From the NCBI GenBank assembly GCA_009739215.1, contig VSJF01000003.1, forward strand, positions 310,001 through 374,000: a stretch of 64,000 nt of DNA, written 5' to 3'. Numbering within the stretch: the first letter of the stretch is position 1; every line of letters begins with the position of its first letter. The notes below the pieces were generated by a model that was not told where the DNA came from, did not search any database, and saw only the letters and a list, made by a program, of their open reading frames with translations. This document shows, piece by piece, positions 47,146-58,640 of this stretch. The position numbers were made by a program, and so were the translations under genes. The DNA comes from Floccularia luteovirens (lineage: Eukaryota > Basidiomycota > Agaricomycetes > Agaricales > Squamanitaceae).

Positions 47146-48437
47146 TTACGCTGTAGCGTCAGTTGTACTAGTTTTGGGGCAGTCACGGGAGATATGGCTG
47201 TCATAGTTATGTCAAAAATCATCACATTCCCTTGATTTACGACACACTCACCCTTCAGAGCCACAAGTATAGCAAGTCCGTTTCTGCGGATGGGGGCATT
47301 CTCTGCTAATATGACCCTAGTATATAACCAGTTAAGTTATTAAAAATACAACCCAAACGAAGCCTACTCACAACTCCAGAGCAGTTGTAACATTTGGAAC
47401 TTTGTATGCAATCACGGGACAAGTGACCGACGCCGCCGCAAGTGTAGCTAATAAAAGAAAACCATCAGAATGTTATATGGAAAGGAAGCACAGGGCCGAT
47501 ATTTGAGTGCGTACCATGTCTTCTGCGAGCCTCCGCCAAAAGAACTATAACCACCACCTCCGCCGGATTCGGGACAAGCGCGCGCTATGTGGCCTACTTT
47601 TCCGCAACGGTAGCACTCAGTACCAGAACCACCTCCACCACTGGAGAAACCTCCTCCTGAGGTCGAATCTGGGCAGTCCCGAGACTACAATATGTAAATC
47701 TTAGATGAGATATACCACAAAGCCCAAGCTTACAATGTGGCCCTCCTGACCGCACTTGTAGCAAGATTTTGGCTTAGTTTCTTGGGTACAGTCGCGAGAT
47801 ACATGCCCTTCCAAGCCACCTGTCCACAAATTACACAACACATTCCTTCATTGAGGTAGATTTAGCAACTTACAGTTATAGCTACAAAAAGCCACATGAC
47901 ATCAGCAATTACGGTTATGAGGAAATTATACCAAAAGAGAGTATGTAAGGGCGAATCAGAAATGATCTCTAACCAAGTAGGAGTACCAGCTTTCGGGCAA
48001 GTTGCCGCTTGATGACCGACTGTGAATACGCAAGACCATGATTGAGGAAAGGTTGTAGTTTGAAGGAATTTTCATTTTGCGGTATAATTTGATTTTTTGG
48101 ACGAGTAACATAAGAGAGCGGAAACGGTGATAGCCATGTATTGATTGAATTGCAACGCAGCGCATTTCGATATACGAATAGAATTAGGAAATAGCGGGCC
48201 GTCAGCACCGCATCACAAAACAAGAGAAAAGAATTGGGAAAAAATGTAGAGTGTAGAGTACCGATGGACAACAAGGGTGCTAGCTAGCTAGTCGTTGCTC
48301 GAAAAATGGTGAAACCAATCTCATTGCAAACGAAGACTTGCTAACACAAACGTCCCGGAAGGAATGAAGGGAAAGGGGGAACAACGAATACACGACGCAC
48401 AGCCACCACAATTAAAACATCCACGGGCGCCAGACAT
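47146..48437 (-). CDS. GIS2: CCHC zinc-knuckle nucleic-acid-binding protein (Gis2/CNBP/Byr3)
   Basis: Reverse strand, start 48437 ([12 protein letters not shown]), stop 47146. Exons include 48437-48401, 48019-47974 and an 8-base micro-exon 47881-47874 that completes CYNCGG. Seven CX2CX4HX4C knuckles can be read: [29 protein letters not shown] (one residue longer), [56 protein letters not shown] and [14 protein letters not shown]. Gly-rich linkers separate the third and fourth and the fourth and fifth. Gis2/CNBP proteins bind single-stranded nucleic acids and ribosomes and influence translation. The gene is divided by many introns that often fall inside knuckles. No frame problem. Confidence 0.92.
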
Positions 48438-48931
48438 TTGTTCTTGTGCGTTCTAGAGAGAGAGATGAGAAATAAGACTGTCAGCACAGGTTGGTAATGG
48501 GAGATTCAAGCTGGATGGGGCGGAGAACAATGCGAACGAGGCAGGTAGACGCACTTTTTAGAGAGAGATTGAAGGAGATGATGGAGTGGAGAAAAGATAG
48601 CCGCAGGCTGTGGAATGAAAAAAGGCATGAATAAAAAGATAATGAGCTGTTACATAATATGCTGACTCAGATAAACTTAAAATCTCCGTCGCACGGATCT
48701 CTGAGTCGTCTGTACTAACCCTCAAAGACTCGTGTAAGACACATGTCCTTATTTTCTCACATATCGCTAATTCATGACTCGGTCTCTCTAGTACATGAGG
48801 CCCAATTTCCAACTTCTTAGTTTGTATCGCAGGGTTGTCCCAGATGTTCTGCGTTAACCTCGTTAACTTCACATCTTCCAAATTCTGATATTGTTGATCC
48901 TCATCTATTCGCGTCCTCGGTATCTAACACA

Positions 48932-50150
48932 TCAGTCCTTCTCCGCTTTCTTCTCGACCTTCTTTTCATCGCCATTGATTTTACCTTCTTTGTCTTTTTT
49001 CTCCTTTTCCTGTTTCTCTTTATCATCAACCACACCACCTCCTTCTTCTAATTCTGCTTTCCCAACTGTTGCCTTATTATCGACGAGAGCATGTAATGCG
49101 ATCACTGCCCTCAGAAGACTGCTCAGGTATACAACCAGCATTTGATCGTTCGTGCTTGATGCAAAACTTTGCGTTGTTGTGGGATCCGATAGATCCGGAA
49201 GTAGATTCAGCGCGTCCTGTAGGTGATATACTATTTGATGGTTCACTGGCATCGTTCCTGCAGCAACGTCCGCCAGGTATTTTTGAATGTCGCTCAGCCG
49301 TGATTGCAGGCCACGTAGCGACGCGAGTTGTTCACTGACTCGAGTAGCCAGCGTCGTGGTTGTGGAATCCTTGATATCTCGTAGCAAGTGCTCTACACCG
49401 ATTTCTTCAGCTTCTTCCGCCTCTATCGCGGAGGGAACATGTAGAAGTGTTTTCTGTGTTTCTGTCCCATCCTACTCGTACGAAAATGAGCGAAACCCGT
49501 TAAGAATAAAAATAAGCGTCCCACATCTTTTATTTCCTCGACCGCGAAGTAAGCGTCCGTTGGAATACCAACAGTGTTCGGCCGCACATCAACAATAACC
49601 ATCACGGGGCGTGCAATAAAGCGTTTGAACAGGTCGTTAATTTCCTGGTCCGATGCCCTTAGCTTTGGCCCAGTATGATACCACCCAATCATGCGTTCAC
49701 GAGCTATTGTAATTCCATGTCAAAAAAAATATACTAATGATCGAGTAGCATTACGAACCATTGACCTTCTTGAACATTTCATACATCCCTTCAATATAGT
49801 TATGATCCAAGAACCATGTTTTACTGTCTTTCTCATCCTCCTCAAAAGGGATACCAAACGAATTCGCCACATTGATTGTCTTGCCATTGTCTTGACCTAG
49901 TAGTACGCCCACCACGCGCTTATGTGAGTTTCGTGAAACAGATCGAGCATGATGATCTGTTACGGAGAGAAGGACAAGAGGATGTACGACTAGTGTTATG
50001 AACAGCTTAGTATCAGTATATTGGATGATGAGTTAATAGAAACGTACTGACGGTCGTGCTAGCTAATGCTGTTAGCTGGATATATGCAGTCAGTTGTGGT
50101 ACCTTTACAAGAAATAAAATATTTACTTGTTCTGTAGTTGTTGCGACCAT
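48932..50150 (-). CDS. RPN8: 26S proteasome regulatory subunit Rpn8 (PSMD7)
   Basis: Start 50150 (MVATTTEQ), stop 48932, about six exons. The MPN domain reads [85 protein letters not shown] and [19 protein letters not shown]. There is no JAMM metal-binding HxH, as expected for Rpn8, the inactive partner of Rpn11. The C-terminal helical part ([39 protein letters not shown]) ends in a Lys/Glu-rich tail. It acts in the proteasome lid, scaffolding deubiquitination. Length and frame are normal. Confidence 0.94.
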
Positions 50151-50560
50151 TATCGAAAAATACTGTTTATGATGAGTGTGCAAGATTCACGCGTTGTACA
50201 GGACGCGTATGTTGTTTGGCTTTGCTTGTCAAGACCTTCAGCACTTTCCTATCTTATCTTCCTTCAAACCAGCAGATCTGAAAATGTAAGGTGATAGATA
50301 CAGCCGATATTCATTGCTTTACATATTTATCCGCATATAAAGAACCTCCTTTAATCTCGCACTCCTTCCAGGTATCATCTCATGAGAGAGGTGACCAATT
50401 GTAATATTCTCTTTTGTCTTTCACGTGTTTTTCCCCATTTGTAACAGAGTTGTGACCGGCTGCTCCGGCGCCTGTTCCAAATAAAAAAACTTGGAGTCTG
50501 TCACTTTTAAAGTGCTGGCTCATATATGAAACAGAGAAGGCTACTCAGCAACACCTCTTA

Positions 50561-51431
50561 ATGACTTCTCTTATCAAACCCCATACCTCCAGGTTAACAA
50601 CCACGTCGGTGAGACGTCTGTTGTCAAGGAATTACGCGACTGAGCTTCCTCGACCACCGCCACCCGCCCATCAGCCAATTATCGAGACATTCTCCAATAC
50701 GTCGCGTCCGAGACCATACTATGCAAAACATCCTCCTGTAAGGGAACTTCCAAAGATCAAGGTACTGATCCTACATGTCTTCCGATACTCTTCGTGGTTG
50801 AATGTCCATTGTCGCTCCGTAGAAAACATGGCCCGTAGTCCTCCTCGCAGGAGCAATCGGCATATCTAGCTGGGCCGCTTTTATGACATTCGTTAAAAAC
50901 GAGGAGAAAATCTCAAGCTCTGTATTTCGCGGAATAATGCGATGTGTGAGAGAAGACGCTCAACTACAGGAAGCATTAGGAGATGTGATTAGACCACAAC
51001 CAGAGTGGTGGCTGAATGGGCAGCCGATGATACATGGTCATGTAAGTTCACCATTTGATTTACCCCCATTAGATCCTCGACCAGGATCACAGTCGTTCAT
51101 CTTTAATTTTGTTGAGTTGCTAAGATGCCTCGATGCAGATCGGGCAATTACGAGGTGATATCGACGTCTCATTCCGAATCCGTGGTTCAAAAGGCAAGCC
51201 TTCCGTTCAGCTCTGATGGCATCAATTCTCCTGTTTTTATACTCTCAAAACAGGTTCAGGAACTCTATACTTCACAAGTATACGAAAAGAAAAAGGCGTT
51301 CCGTTCTCGATACGTATGTCTTCATCATTCTTTGAGCCTTTCTTACCTCTTACCCCGGCCTTGCCATAGTGCGCTTCAAAGTCATTTGTGACGATGGACC
51401 AGTTGTTTTTATAGACACATCCCCCGTATGA
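50561..51431 (+). CDS. COA1: Cytochrome c oxidase assembly factor COA1
   Basis: Five exons from 50561 to 51431. A basic, Ser/Thr-rich presequence (MTSLIKPHTSRLTTTSVRRL) precedes a Pro-rich stretch, then one membrane helix (WPVVLLAGAIGISSWAAFM), an intermembrane-space domain (VFRGIMRCVREDAQLQEALG) with PEWWLNGQ, then QLRGDIDVSFRIRGSKGSGT, LYFTSIRKEKGVPFSI and LRFKVICDDG. This is the COA1/TIM21-like fold family that helps assemble Cox1 in the inner membrane. The third intron starts with GC (51194). The frame is intact. The start codon is divergent from RPN8, about 410 bases away. Confidence 0.85.
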
Positions 51432-51944
51432 TAGTAATAATTATATCCACGACGAGCAAGTCTAGTCGTGTCCTAATCCCTTCATATACTGGATTAAGTA
51501 TATGCCTCCCGATAGAATTTATTCCAGAATCATACAAGGTGCAATGAAACTACCATGCACAGCTCAGTGTCGTAAAGTTGACGCAACCAGCACATTTCAT
51601 AAGGAATATCTTCTAGATAAAGTACTGAACTCCCCACCAAAACATGTGGTTGTGGTAAAAAGATCAGCCAGCCGCTCCAAAGTACAAAAATAACAACCAC
51701 CTAGATTGGCGCAATAACCAAACAGCACTTGAAGTGAGAGATAACTGAATCATGCCCACATTTTCCGCAGTAATCGAAGCGAGAGAATTATATAGGAATT
51801 GCTAGAAAGCTTTTCCAGCAATTTGAGATCATAGTTATACGACAACTAATGTGGGAAGGGCTGCATTCATGAGGCAGTACCTATTAATTTACCCGTAATG
51901 AAAAGAAAAATTTAAAACTCTCTTTGGTGCAATTAATCGCAATA
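51432..51944. other. Interval between COA1 and the FunK1 relic
   Basis: About 500 bases. A + strand frame at 51502-51693 has no recognisable motif and no partner exon, so no gene is called. Confidence 0.4.
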
Positions 51945-52850
51945 TCAAGCCGAACCGAAAGGGTCTCTCCTTTCGACGCCTGGAGGGTTTAAAATCCTGC
52001 CCATTGTTCGTGGAAGACCTATGACGCTTGGCGAGCTTCTCTTCAGCGGTGCTGAAAGAGCAGATTTTGATATCTTCGCATTCTTGTACAAGGTCTCACA
52101 CAACGCCAAACTTGGAGTGAATGTCCAGAAATACCTCATCATGGATAGTTCCCTGCGCTATATGAGCTTGGTAGCTTTCCAAGAGTAGTGTCTTCACTTT
52201 GGTAAGAACACTTGGAGGTTTGTGGAATTGTATCGGAAGGCGGTAGGATATCTCGCGGAATGTGGCCGAACCTGAAAGAGGAAGTATCTGCGCGAAAATA
52301 AGTCCTGCGCGTAATCTATCCTTTCGTGAAGAAGAGGAGTATCATAGGCTCCCTCAGAGCAGGTCCATGTTAAAAACCATACTCCAATCCACCAGATTGA
52401 TTTAATACTGAAGCGTCACCTGGGCTAAATGTTGTGAAGAGCGACAAAAGACGCGTGTTAAAATATTTGTTGACGTATGTTTTTCAGAGGAGCAAAGGCC
52501 TCTGCCTTTGTTTCGCTACCACTTTCAGACGGCAAAGTTGGGATTTTGGTCCACCCGCATTGAGGTAAAAGACAGCCGGAATTCAGCAAATTGGATACTG
52601 TCTGGGCGACATCTACACAGTTATACCTGATGGTATTGTCCAGCGAGTAATCTAACTCAACTTCAGGGACACATGGACCTATGTTCTCTACAACCTCGTC
52701 AGCAGCCCTTTCTAGGTGAAAATATTGGGACTCAAGAGTATCTTCAGGGCTTGCAGGTGCTTGGTTGAAGGAAAAACTGTGGCAGTAATTAATATTCATC
52801 AATGTCACACATCACGTACCTATATATCCCCATTTCGGCTTTTAATTCTA
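51945..52850 (-). pseudogene. Second FunK1-type kinase relic (core deleted)
   Basis: The reverse strand carries two separated pieces. The upstream one (about 52808-52458) contains FHLERAADEVVENIGPCVPE and VDVAQTVSNLLNSG, which could be an N-terminal FunK1 segment. The downstream one (about 52440-51945), read across frames, recalls the C-terminal part of the remnant at 21 kb: the stretch after the tryptophan motif, a KVKTLLLESYQAHIAQG-like stretch and DEVFLDIHSKFGVV, against DAIFVDIHSKFGAM in the other copy. The catalytic loop and the DLE region are absent, and several stops and frame changes lie between. It is a decayed, internally deleted relic. The N-terminal attribution is weaker than the C-terminal one. 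Confidence 0.5.
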
Positions 52851-52964
52851 ACACGGACGTAATCAATTAATTAAGTTGGTTGATAGACAAATCTACAGTA
52901 GCTGTAGCTAGCTGTAGTCAAGCTCATATTTCCAAGCTGGCAAAGTAAAATGCAAGGTTGTAAT

Positions 52965-53369
52965 TTAATACAGAAAGGGATCCCCAATTTCTGTTAATTT
53001 GGTCACTAAAAGGTGAGGAATTTCGAAGGAAGAGAAAAGTTCACCATTGCGAAGATATTCAACTAAGGCATGATCTATCAACTCCTCCTTTTTTCCTCCT
53101 TCCTTTCCTCCTTCCCAACCAGATTTTCTTGCAGGCTTTCCACCCCTCCTAGTCTTTGCATCACGATTTGAATTCGAGGCAGAAAATGAAGATCCCGTTG
53201 GTAGGCGACGTTTAGATGAACTCCCCGCACCGGCGAGGGACGAGGAGAGCTGGTTAGCAAAGTTCACGAGATTCGTTGTTGTTGGCTGTAAATTGGACTC
53301 CTCTGGTGGTGGAGATTCCGTTGAGGTTGCAGATAGTGAGGGTGAACCAGGATCTGGTGGGGAATTCAT
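52965..53369 (-). CDS. Small hypothetical protein
   Basis: An open frame of 134 codons starts MNSPPDPGSPSLSATS. The first half is Ser/Pro/Thr-rich and low complexity, followed by NLVNFANQLSSSLAGAGSSS, a basic segment (KTRRGGKPARKSGW) and EELIDHALVEYLRN. A possible 58-base intron (GTGAAC...TTAACAG) would replace the last 20 codons with a shorter, more polar end (EIGDPFLY). No signal peptide or membrane segment. I do not recognise the family. The length, the coherent composition and the plausible intron make it more likely real than chance. Confidence 0.5.
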   Translation of the reverse strand: MNSPPDPGSPSLSATSTESPPPEESNLQPTTTNLVNFANQLSSSLAGAGSSSKRRLPTGSSFSASNSNRDAKTRRGGKPARKSGWEGGKEGGKKEELIDHALVEYLRNGELFSSFEIPHLLVTKLTEIGDPFLY

Positions 53370-53748
53370 GGTTGTTTAAAGAGATTGCAAGAAATACTTA
53401 TCAGTATATTATCAATTTGTCTGTCATTTATAATTATCGGTCACATGCTTGATCAAGTTTGGAAGACTGCCCCACCACTTGGCCCTGTAAGTACATATGA
53501 GGTCTGGTGAGTTATCGATTTATCCTTGACCGTGTACATTTCACAAAATTGTCTTATCTGGTTACCCATTACCATCAGATTACTGGGTTTCTTGGTATAG
53601 ACAGCGGCAGCTATAACAGTTAACTAGAACTGTCTGACCCATTTCTTGTTGTTCAACTTTTTATATGAGTACCCAGATCACCCGCTGAGCTCGGTCGATA
53701 TTGCATGAGCCAAGATACTGAAGAAAGGTAGTTAATCTAGCAGCACAG

Positions 53749-55148
53749 TCAGATCAAGAAATATATGTACTTGTGAACAGTAAACAGAGGGTGCAACGAG
53801 TTCAACCAGCTGGATTCTCTGGTCAGCATCATTGAGAAATATAACAAGTGGAAACCCACAAATAGCTAGACACCGGGCCACATGGTGCGATCTGAGTGGT
53901 AAGTTGGGGTGTCCCATTCTGATATGCTTCGCAGAATCCAGTTGAATTCAAAAATCCGAGGGTTTTCGCATTATCCAAAAGAGTGTTAAATATTCGCTGA
54001 GTGTCAAACACAGTTGCGCGGTTTATGTCGCGATGTGTTGCTTGAAAACGTCTCACAGTAGCTTCGAGTTGTTCGTTGTAATTTGCGATCAGTGGTTTAA
54101 GCTTGGCAACTACTGCATGGCCTTGTTGAAGGAAGAGAGGGGCACGGTCTGTTGGTGGAACAGTGAGGAAAATAAAAGACCGGGCTCCTTGTTGGTAAAG
54201 GTCTTCTAGCTATAAAATTCACCAGCACCAGTCATTATAAAATGTGGTTTTCAGCAAAGGGACATACTTGGGTAGTGAGCCGGTTCAACAACACAGTGTA
54301 AAATTGAGGCGCTGTGATATTTGTCTTAGAGTTTCGTCAGCCATGTGTTTTTTGGCTTTGATAGGACTTCAACACATGCTCACCCAACCGAATGAGTTAC
54401 CCTTCCTCAAGGGATTAACCATATCACATCTTTGGCACATGGAAGGGATACGTACAACATCATTAATACCAATCCAGAATGCAAAGAGTGAGTTCGAGCT
54501 TTCCCATAAGACGCCATCTGGCCTGGGTGCCAAAACTTCTTTAAACTGTGATACTTGGTCCACGATAGATCTGCCGATATCTCAACAACAACTTTACGGC
54601 TGCAATAACATTGTAACAAACAAAACTGTGGGTAGGAAAGGAGGTACGAGAGCAGCATCTATTGTTGCACCTCCGGATGCAAGGTCGAACACCTATCAAT
54701 ATACATCGTGAGCTAAGAAACTTGACATGATGCCGACGCAAACGGCCTTGCTTACTTTGGTATCCGTGACATTGTATGTTCCTCCTGCAATACGAAGACC
54801 CATTTAACAAGACACCTCCCAGGGAGCGCAGTCGGAACACATACCAAGAAATTGGACCCAGTTCGGGCCGTTTGACGAGGTCTGCAAGTAAGTTTAGAAA
54901 CTGCGTGTAAGCTCAAGATTAACACACGAATCCGGGTACAGGAGAGTCGACTCCCGCTGATATGTTGAATCCTATACATAGTCTGAGAAATCATCTTTAC
55001 AAAAGGAGTGATAAAAGGTACCATCAGTAGTATAGGAATCTCCGAATGCGAAAAGAAATTTTGTATCCCTCCAAGCAAGCCTTGCTGCGCATGGTCGAGC
55101 CAAAATCGAAGAGAATATAAGGGCTGAAAATACACTCGCTAGAATCAT
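53749..55148 (-). CDS. Secreted SGNH/GDSL esterase, CE16-like, copy 1
   Basis: Reverse strand, start 55148 and stop 53749, about eight short-intron exons. Signal peptide MILASVFSALIFSSILA, then block I FLFAFGDSYTTDG with the catalytic Ser, SSNGPNWVQFLGGTYNV, VFDLASGGATID (block II Gly), FWIGINDV (block III Asn), LEDLYQQGARSFIFLTVPPT, a helical stretch and the C-terminal block WLNSLHPLFTVHK. This is the layout of fungal carbohydrate esterase family 16 / GDSL acetylesterases, which remove acetyl groups from plant-wall carbohydrates. Compared with copies 2 and 3 it is clearly more diverged. All exons can be joined in frame. The residue three before the catalytic His is Asn, where Asp is expected in a DxxH motif. 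Confidence 0.8.
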
Positions 55149-55254
55149 GTTTAATGTTAAAGAACAACCGGGGTGTATGCTTTACGCTTCCTGGAAGAAC
55201 TGGTATTTATGACAATCACTATCTTCCGAGATTATTCCATTTCATACTATATCA

Positions 55255-55440
55255 TAGCGTCCTGGGAAATAATAAAAGTGGGATGAGAAGTCAGACACCA
55301 AGTTTTTCGTGCACAGCAGAAGGCCATAATTGATTTCATTGCCGAAAACACCATACAATGGATCAACTGATGCTGGAGGTTTTCGTGCGTGAGAACATAA
55401 TCGTTTGCAAAGCGGTTTTAGTATTTTGATAGGGTATATG
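55255..55440 (-). pseudogene. Remnant of the repeated segment lying between esterase copies
   Basis: About 170 bases here match, with few changes, the sequence at 58350-58540 (the stretch containing AAGTCAGACACCAAGTTTTT). The reverse strand spells GNEINYGLLLCTKNLVSDF in both places. The rest of the unit (gene X) is missing here, so it marks an old, mostly deleted duplication between copies 1 and 2. Confidence 0.7.
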
Positions 55441-55539
55441 TATGATACATGAGCTACGTGCTTAGGAGAGACGAAACCGCATGGGCGAGAATGCTAAATG
55501 GTTATTTAGCATCACAAGTAAAAAATTGAGTGAATTCGC

Positions 55540-56905
55540 TCACTCGTGAACAGTAAACAAAGGGTGCAGGTCATTTAACCAGCTACCAAATTTGTCAGTG
55601 CGAGCTGCTTCTGAAGCACACGAGACTCACAAATAGTTCGAGACAGGGGCACACGGATCTATTTGTGTAGTGCTCTCCGGTGTTCCGTGTATGTATGCTT
55701 CACAGAAGCCTGTGTGATTGACGAATCCTAGGGCTCCTGCATTATCGAGCAAAGTGTTGAATACCACCTGAGTATCAAACATCCTGACCATGTCGAGATC
55801 TTGATGATTTCGTTGGAAGTTGGTGACGGTAGTTATCAACTGCTTATTAAAATTTGCAACCAAAGATTTCATTTTGGCCACGATAGCAGGGCCTTGTTCT
55901 AAGGTCATCGGTGCCCTCTCTGTTGGAGGAATCGTCATGATCAAGAAGGACCGGGCCCCGGAGTCGTGCAGGATGTCAAGCTATGAGAAATTCAGCAAAT
56001 TGCTAGAGATATGACAAAACCAAACGAACTTGTTCCATGAATTGAACCATCAGGGCTTCGTACAGTCCTGACAGAACAAAATTGTTCTAATTACCGGCCG
56101 AACGCATGCTGTTAGCATGGATGTGTACATATCATTAACGTATGCATCACCTCAGTAAAAGAGAGGTCCTGTATCAACAATTGAGACAATCCACTCTGCT
56201 ATAATAAATTTATTCTTACAATATCATTCAAGCCAATCCATATAGCAAACAGTGAATTTGAGCTGTCCCAAGGAGCCTCTTCTGGTTTTGGGGCTAAAAA
56301 TTCTTTGAAAAGAGCGACTTGATCGACAAATGGTCTGAAAAAGGCATTAGATTAGTACAACAGAGAACTGTGTGTATATGCACGTTGAGGTTGTATGTTT
56401 GGGTGGTACCATTGTTGAGTTGATCGTCGCACCGCTGGATGCAAGATCAAAAACCTGGAGAAAAATTCATTCATACAAAAAAAACCTAGGAATCAGATAC
56501 AACTAACTTTAGTATCTGTTACATTATACTTTGATCCTAAATTATTGTAAATATTGATTTGAATACAAACTGGGTATGATTCTTACCGAGGAATTCAATC
56601 CAATTCAGTCCATTCGATGATGTCTAGTAAAGTTATCGTTAGCCCTATATAAGTAGGCATTTTAATCAGAACGCACCACTCCGGTTGCTTTGGATGATGG
56701 TCCAGCTGATACATTGAACCCTGAAATAAACGATCAGTCACGAAGCTTATTTGGAGAGTAGTTATAATTCAAAAAACCCTACCGATTGCACTATACGAGT
56801 CACCAAAGCTAAAAAGAAACTCAGTTTCTCGCCATTCCAGCTTCTTGGAGGCAGCAGATAGGATTAAAGTAAAGATTGAGAAGAGTTGAGCAGTTAATAG
56901 TGTCA
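55540..56905 (-). CDS. Secreted SGNH/GDSL esterase, CE16-like, copy 2
   Basis: Start 56905, stop 55540. Signal peptide MTLLTAQLFSIFTLILSAAS, FLFSFGDSYSAIGFNVSAGP (catalytic Ser), SSNGLNWIEFLGSKYNVTDT, VFDLASSGATINSTMVPP, PFVDQVALFKEFLAPKPEEA, FAIWIGLNDI (block III), ARSFLIMTIPPTERAPM, GFVNHTGFCEAY and the final WLNDLHPLFTVHE. Exons join cleanly, including a donor in AC|GTGCAT before PFVDQV. The protein is about 90 percent identical by eye to copy 3, including intron positions. CE16 enzymes deacetylate plant-wall oligosaccharides outside the cell. Its start lies only about 70 bases downstream of the end of gene X on the same strand. Confidence 0.82.
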
Positions 56906-56973
56906 TTGTTGTGATTTTTGGCCGAGTGGAACAAGCGAAATACTTTGTAAGGACAGCATCACATTAAGAGTCT

Positions 56974-58225
56974 TTATGTACTCATATAGAATTTCTTTGC
57001 CGTAACTGGATGCACTAGCGCTGCGGGGTCCCACTTTCCCGGTATGACACCAATTCTGTGGAACATCATTAAGTCCTCATGAACCACTTTCAGGCAACTA
57101 TAAAGAAAGAGTTCCGACGATTTGAGTAAAGTTATAAGGTAAATGGGGTAACAGATGGGAGCACTAACATTTATGCGTGTCCTTCCCAACGTACTGGATC
57201 TGATTTCCTGCGTGGACATATGGCACACTAGCTCAATGTATATAAGTCCCGATTTAGTAAAATTTCAAACCGGCTCCCACCGAATTTCAAGGAATCCGGC
57301 TTTTTGAAGTTAAGGCCAAGTCCCGAGTTAATTTTATCTTTGTTCTCTTTACATGGGCTGGACGGGTAAACTGATTGTGTCGGTAATGCAACATCCCAGC
57401 ACCATATTGAATAATCCTTACTGGACCTATGAAAAACTCGGATGTCGTTCAGAGAGAAAGTCAGCTAGCCAGTGTTGTTCGAGTTGAGAACTTGGACGTG
57501 AGCAAACATAAGTCATTAAAATAGTTCACCTCTTCTCAGGAACACGGGAGTTTCGTATGGGTCCAAGATGCGGAAAATGTGGAACCATCGATGTAAGTAA
57601 ACCAGACATCTTGGTGTTCTCCGTCGAGACGACTGATATTAGCTTGTACATAGGGAGATGCACTCACATGTTGGAGCTGAGCTAGAGATTTGAACTCCGC
57701 GACGTTGGGGGTTACAAAATATCGAGCCATAGTAAGTAACTTTCCGTACAGCAGCACCCGTATACTCATATAGGAATGATTGTTGAATTAAGTAGAGTGT
57801 ATAATGATGGAGACTAGTAAGGATAATTGACGACTTTTTACATATACAGGATGATGATGTGCACATCAATTACATACATAGACGGATGGATTGATATAAT
57901 TTTTATTGATATGCTACATTGTGGTTGGGACAGTTGTCGTTCAACTATGAAGTTGTCTTTTGGGAGTTCCGGAGGCTGACGTTTGCATTTTTCTTGTCAG
58001 AAACTTTTCTTTCTTCTCCGCGGAATTGAGCACACTGATATTTCAATGGATTTCATTCAGGAGGACGACATACCTTTGAGTATTCTTATGCCGTCGTCAT
58101 CGGACGTTTGTGAACCAGAATAGATTGCGAGTGCTAAGGCATTTTCTCCCATATGAGAAATTGATTCGCAATCGAGCATATACTTCATCTGTAACCCGGG
58201 CTGAGTAGCAATCTTCGGAAGCCAT
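56974..58225 (-). CDS. Gene X, copy A: unrecognised protein, possibly damaged
   Basis: I do not recognise this gene. Comparing it with copy B (60.1-62.2 kb) shows which frames are kept. A start at 58225 gives MASEDCYSARVTDEVY, matching YSARVADGVYDSIANQF in copy B, but one base is missing here just afterwards. Further kept segments are GENALALA, an acidic stretch (TSDDDGIRI), RYFVTPNVAEFKSLAQLQ, RRRTPRCLVYLHRWF, NFKKPDSLK, VPYVHAGNQIQYVGKDTH and a C-terminal exon (CLKVVHEDLMMFHRIG, KWDPAALVHPVT) ending at 56974. Differences from copy B are mostly silent or conservative in these frames, which suggests past selection. No signal peptide or membrane segment is seen. Whether this copy still works is doubtful because of the frame break. 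Confidence 0.4.
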
Positions 58226-58640
58226 GAGCGACTAAATGCTTTAACTGCCAATGATGTGTTTGAAAGATGAAGCGGGAAAGAAAGATAATGAAAGTTTGTT
58301 GTGTTGTTGTATGCTATTGTGTCTCAGGTCAATGTTGTACGGGATATCATAGGTTCCTTGGAAGTGATAAAAGTAGGATGGGAAGTCAGACACCAAGTTT
58401 TTCGTGCACAGCAGAAGGCCATAATTGATTTCATTGCCGAAAACATCATACAAATGGATCAACTGACACTCGAGGTTTTCGTGCGTGAGAACAGAATCGT
58501 TTGTAAAGCGGTTTTGTATATTTTAAAGTGGTGGACGTATCATACACGAGCTACATGCTGAGGAGAGATGACACCGCATGGGCGAGAATACTAAATGAGT
58601 CAATACTTAATATCGCAAGCCAAAAATGGACTGAATTTAC

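Noticed and set aside
49069..49598. Plus-strand frames of about 90-103 codons
   Set aside because: Antisense shadows of RPN8 exons.
51502..51693. Plus-strand frame of 63 codons after COA1
   Set aside because: COA1 already ends with its family C-terminus at 51431; nothing links this frame to it.
54244..54711. Plus-strand frame of 155 codons
   Set aside because: It is antisense to esterase copy 1, whose exons and motifs are clearly on the other strand.
58301..58561. Plus-strand frame of 86 codons in the array
   Set aside because: It lies in the repeated segment and is antisense to the better-kept reverse frame containing GNEINYGLLLC; it breaks in the 55.3-kb copy.
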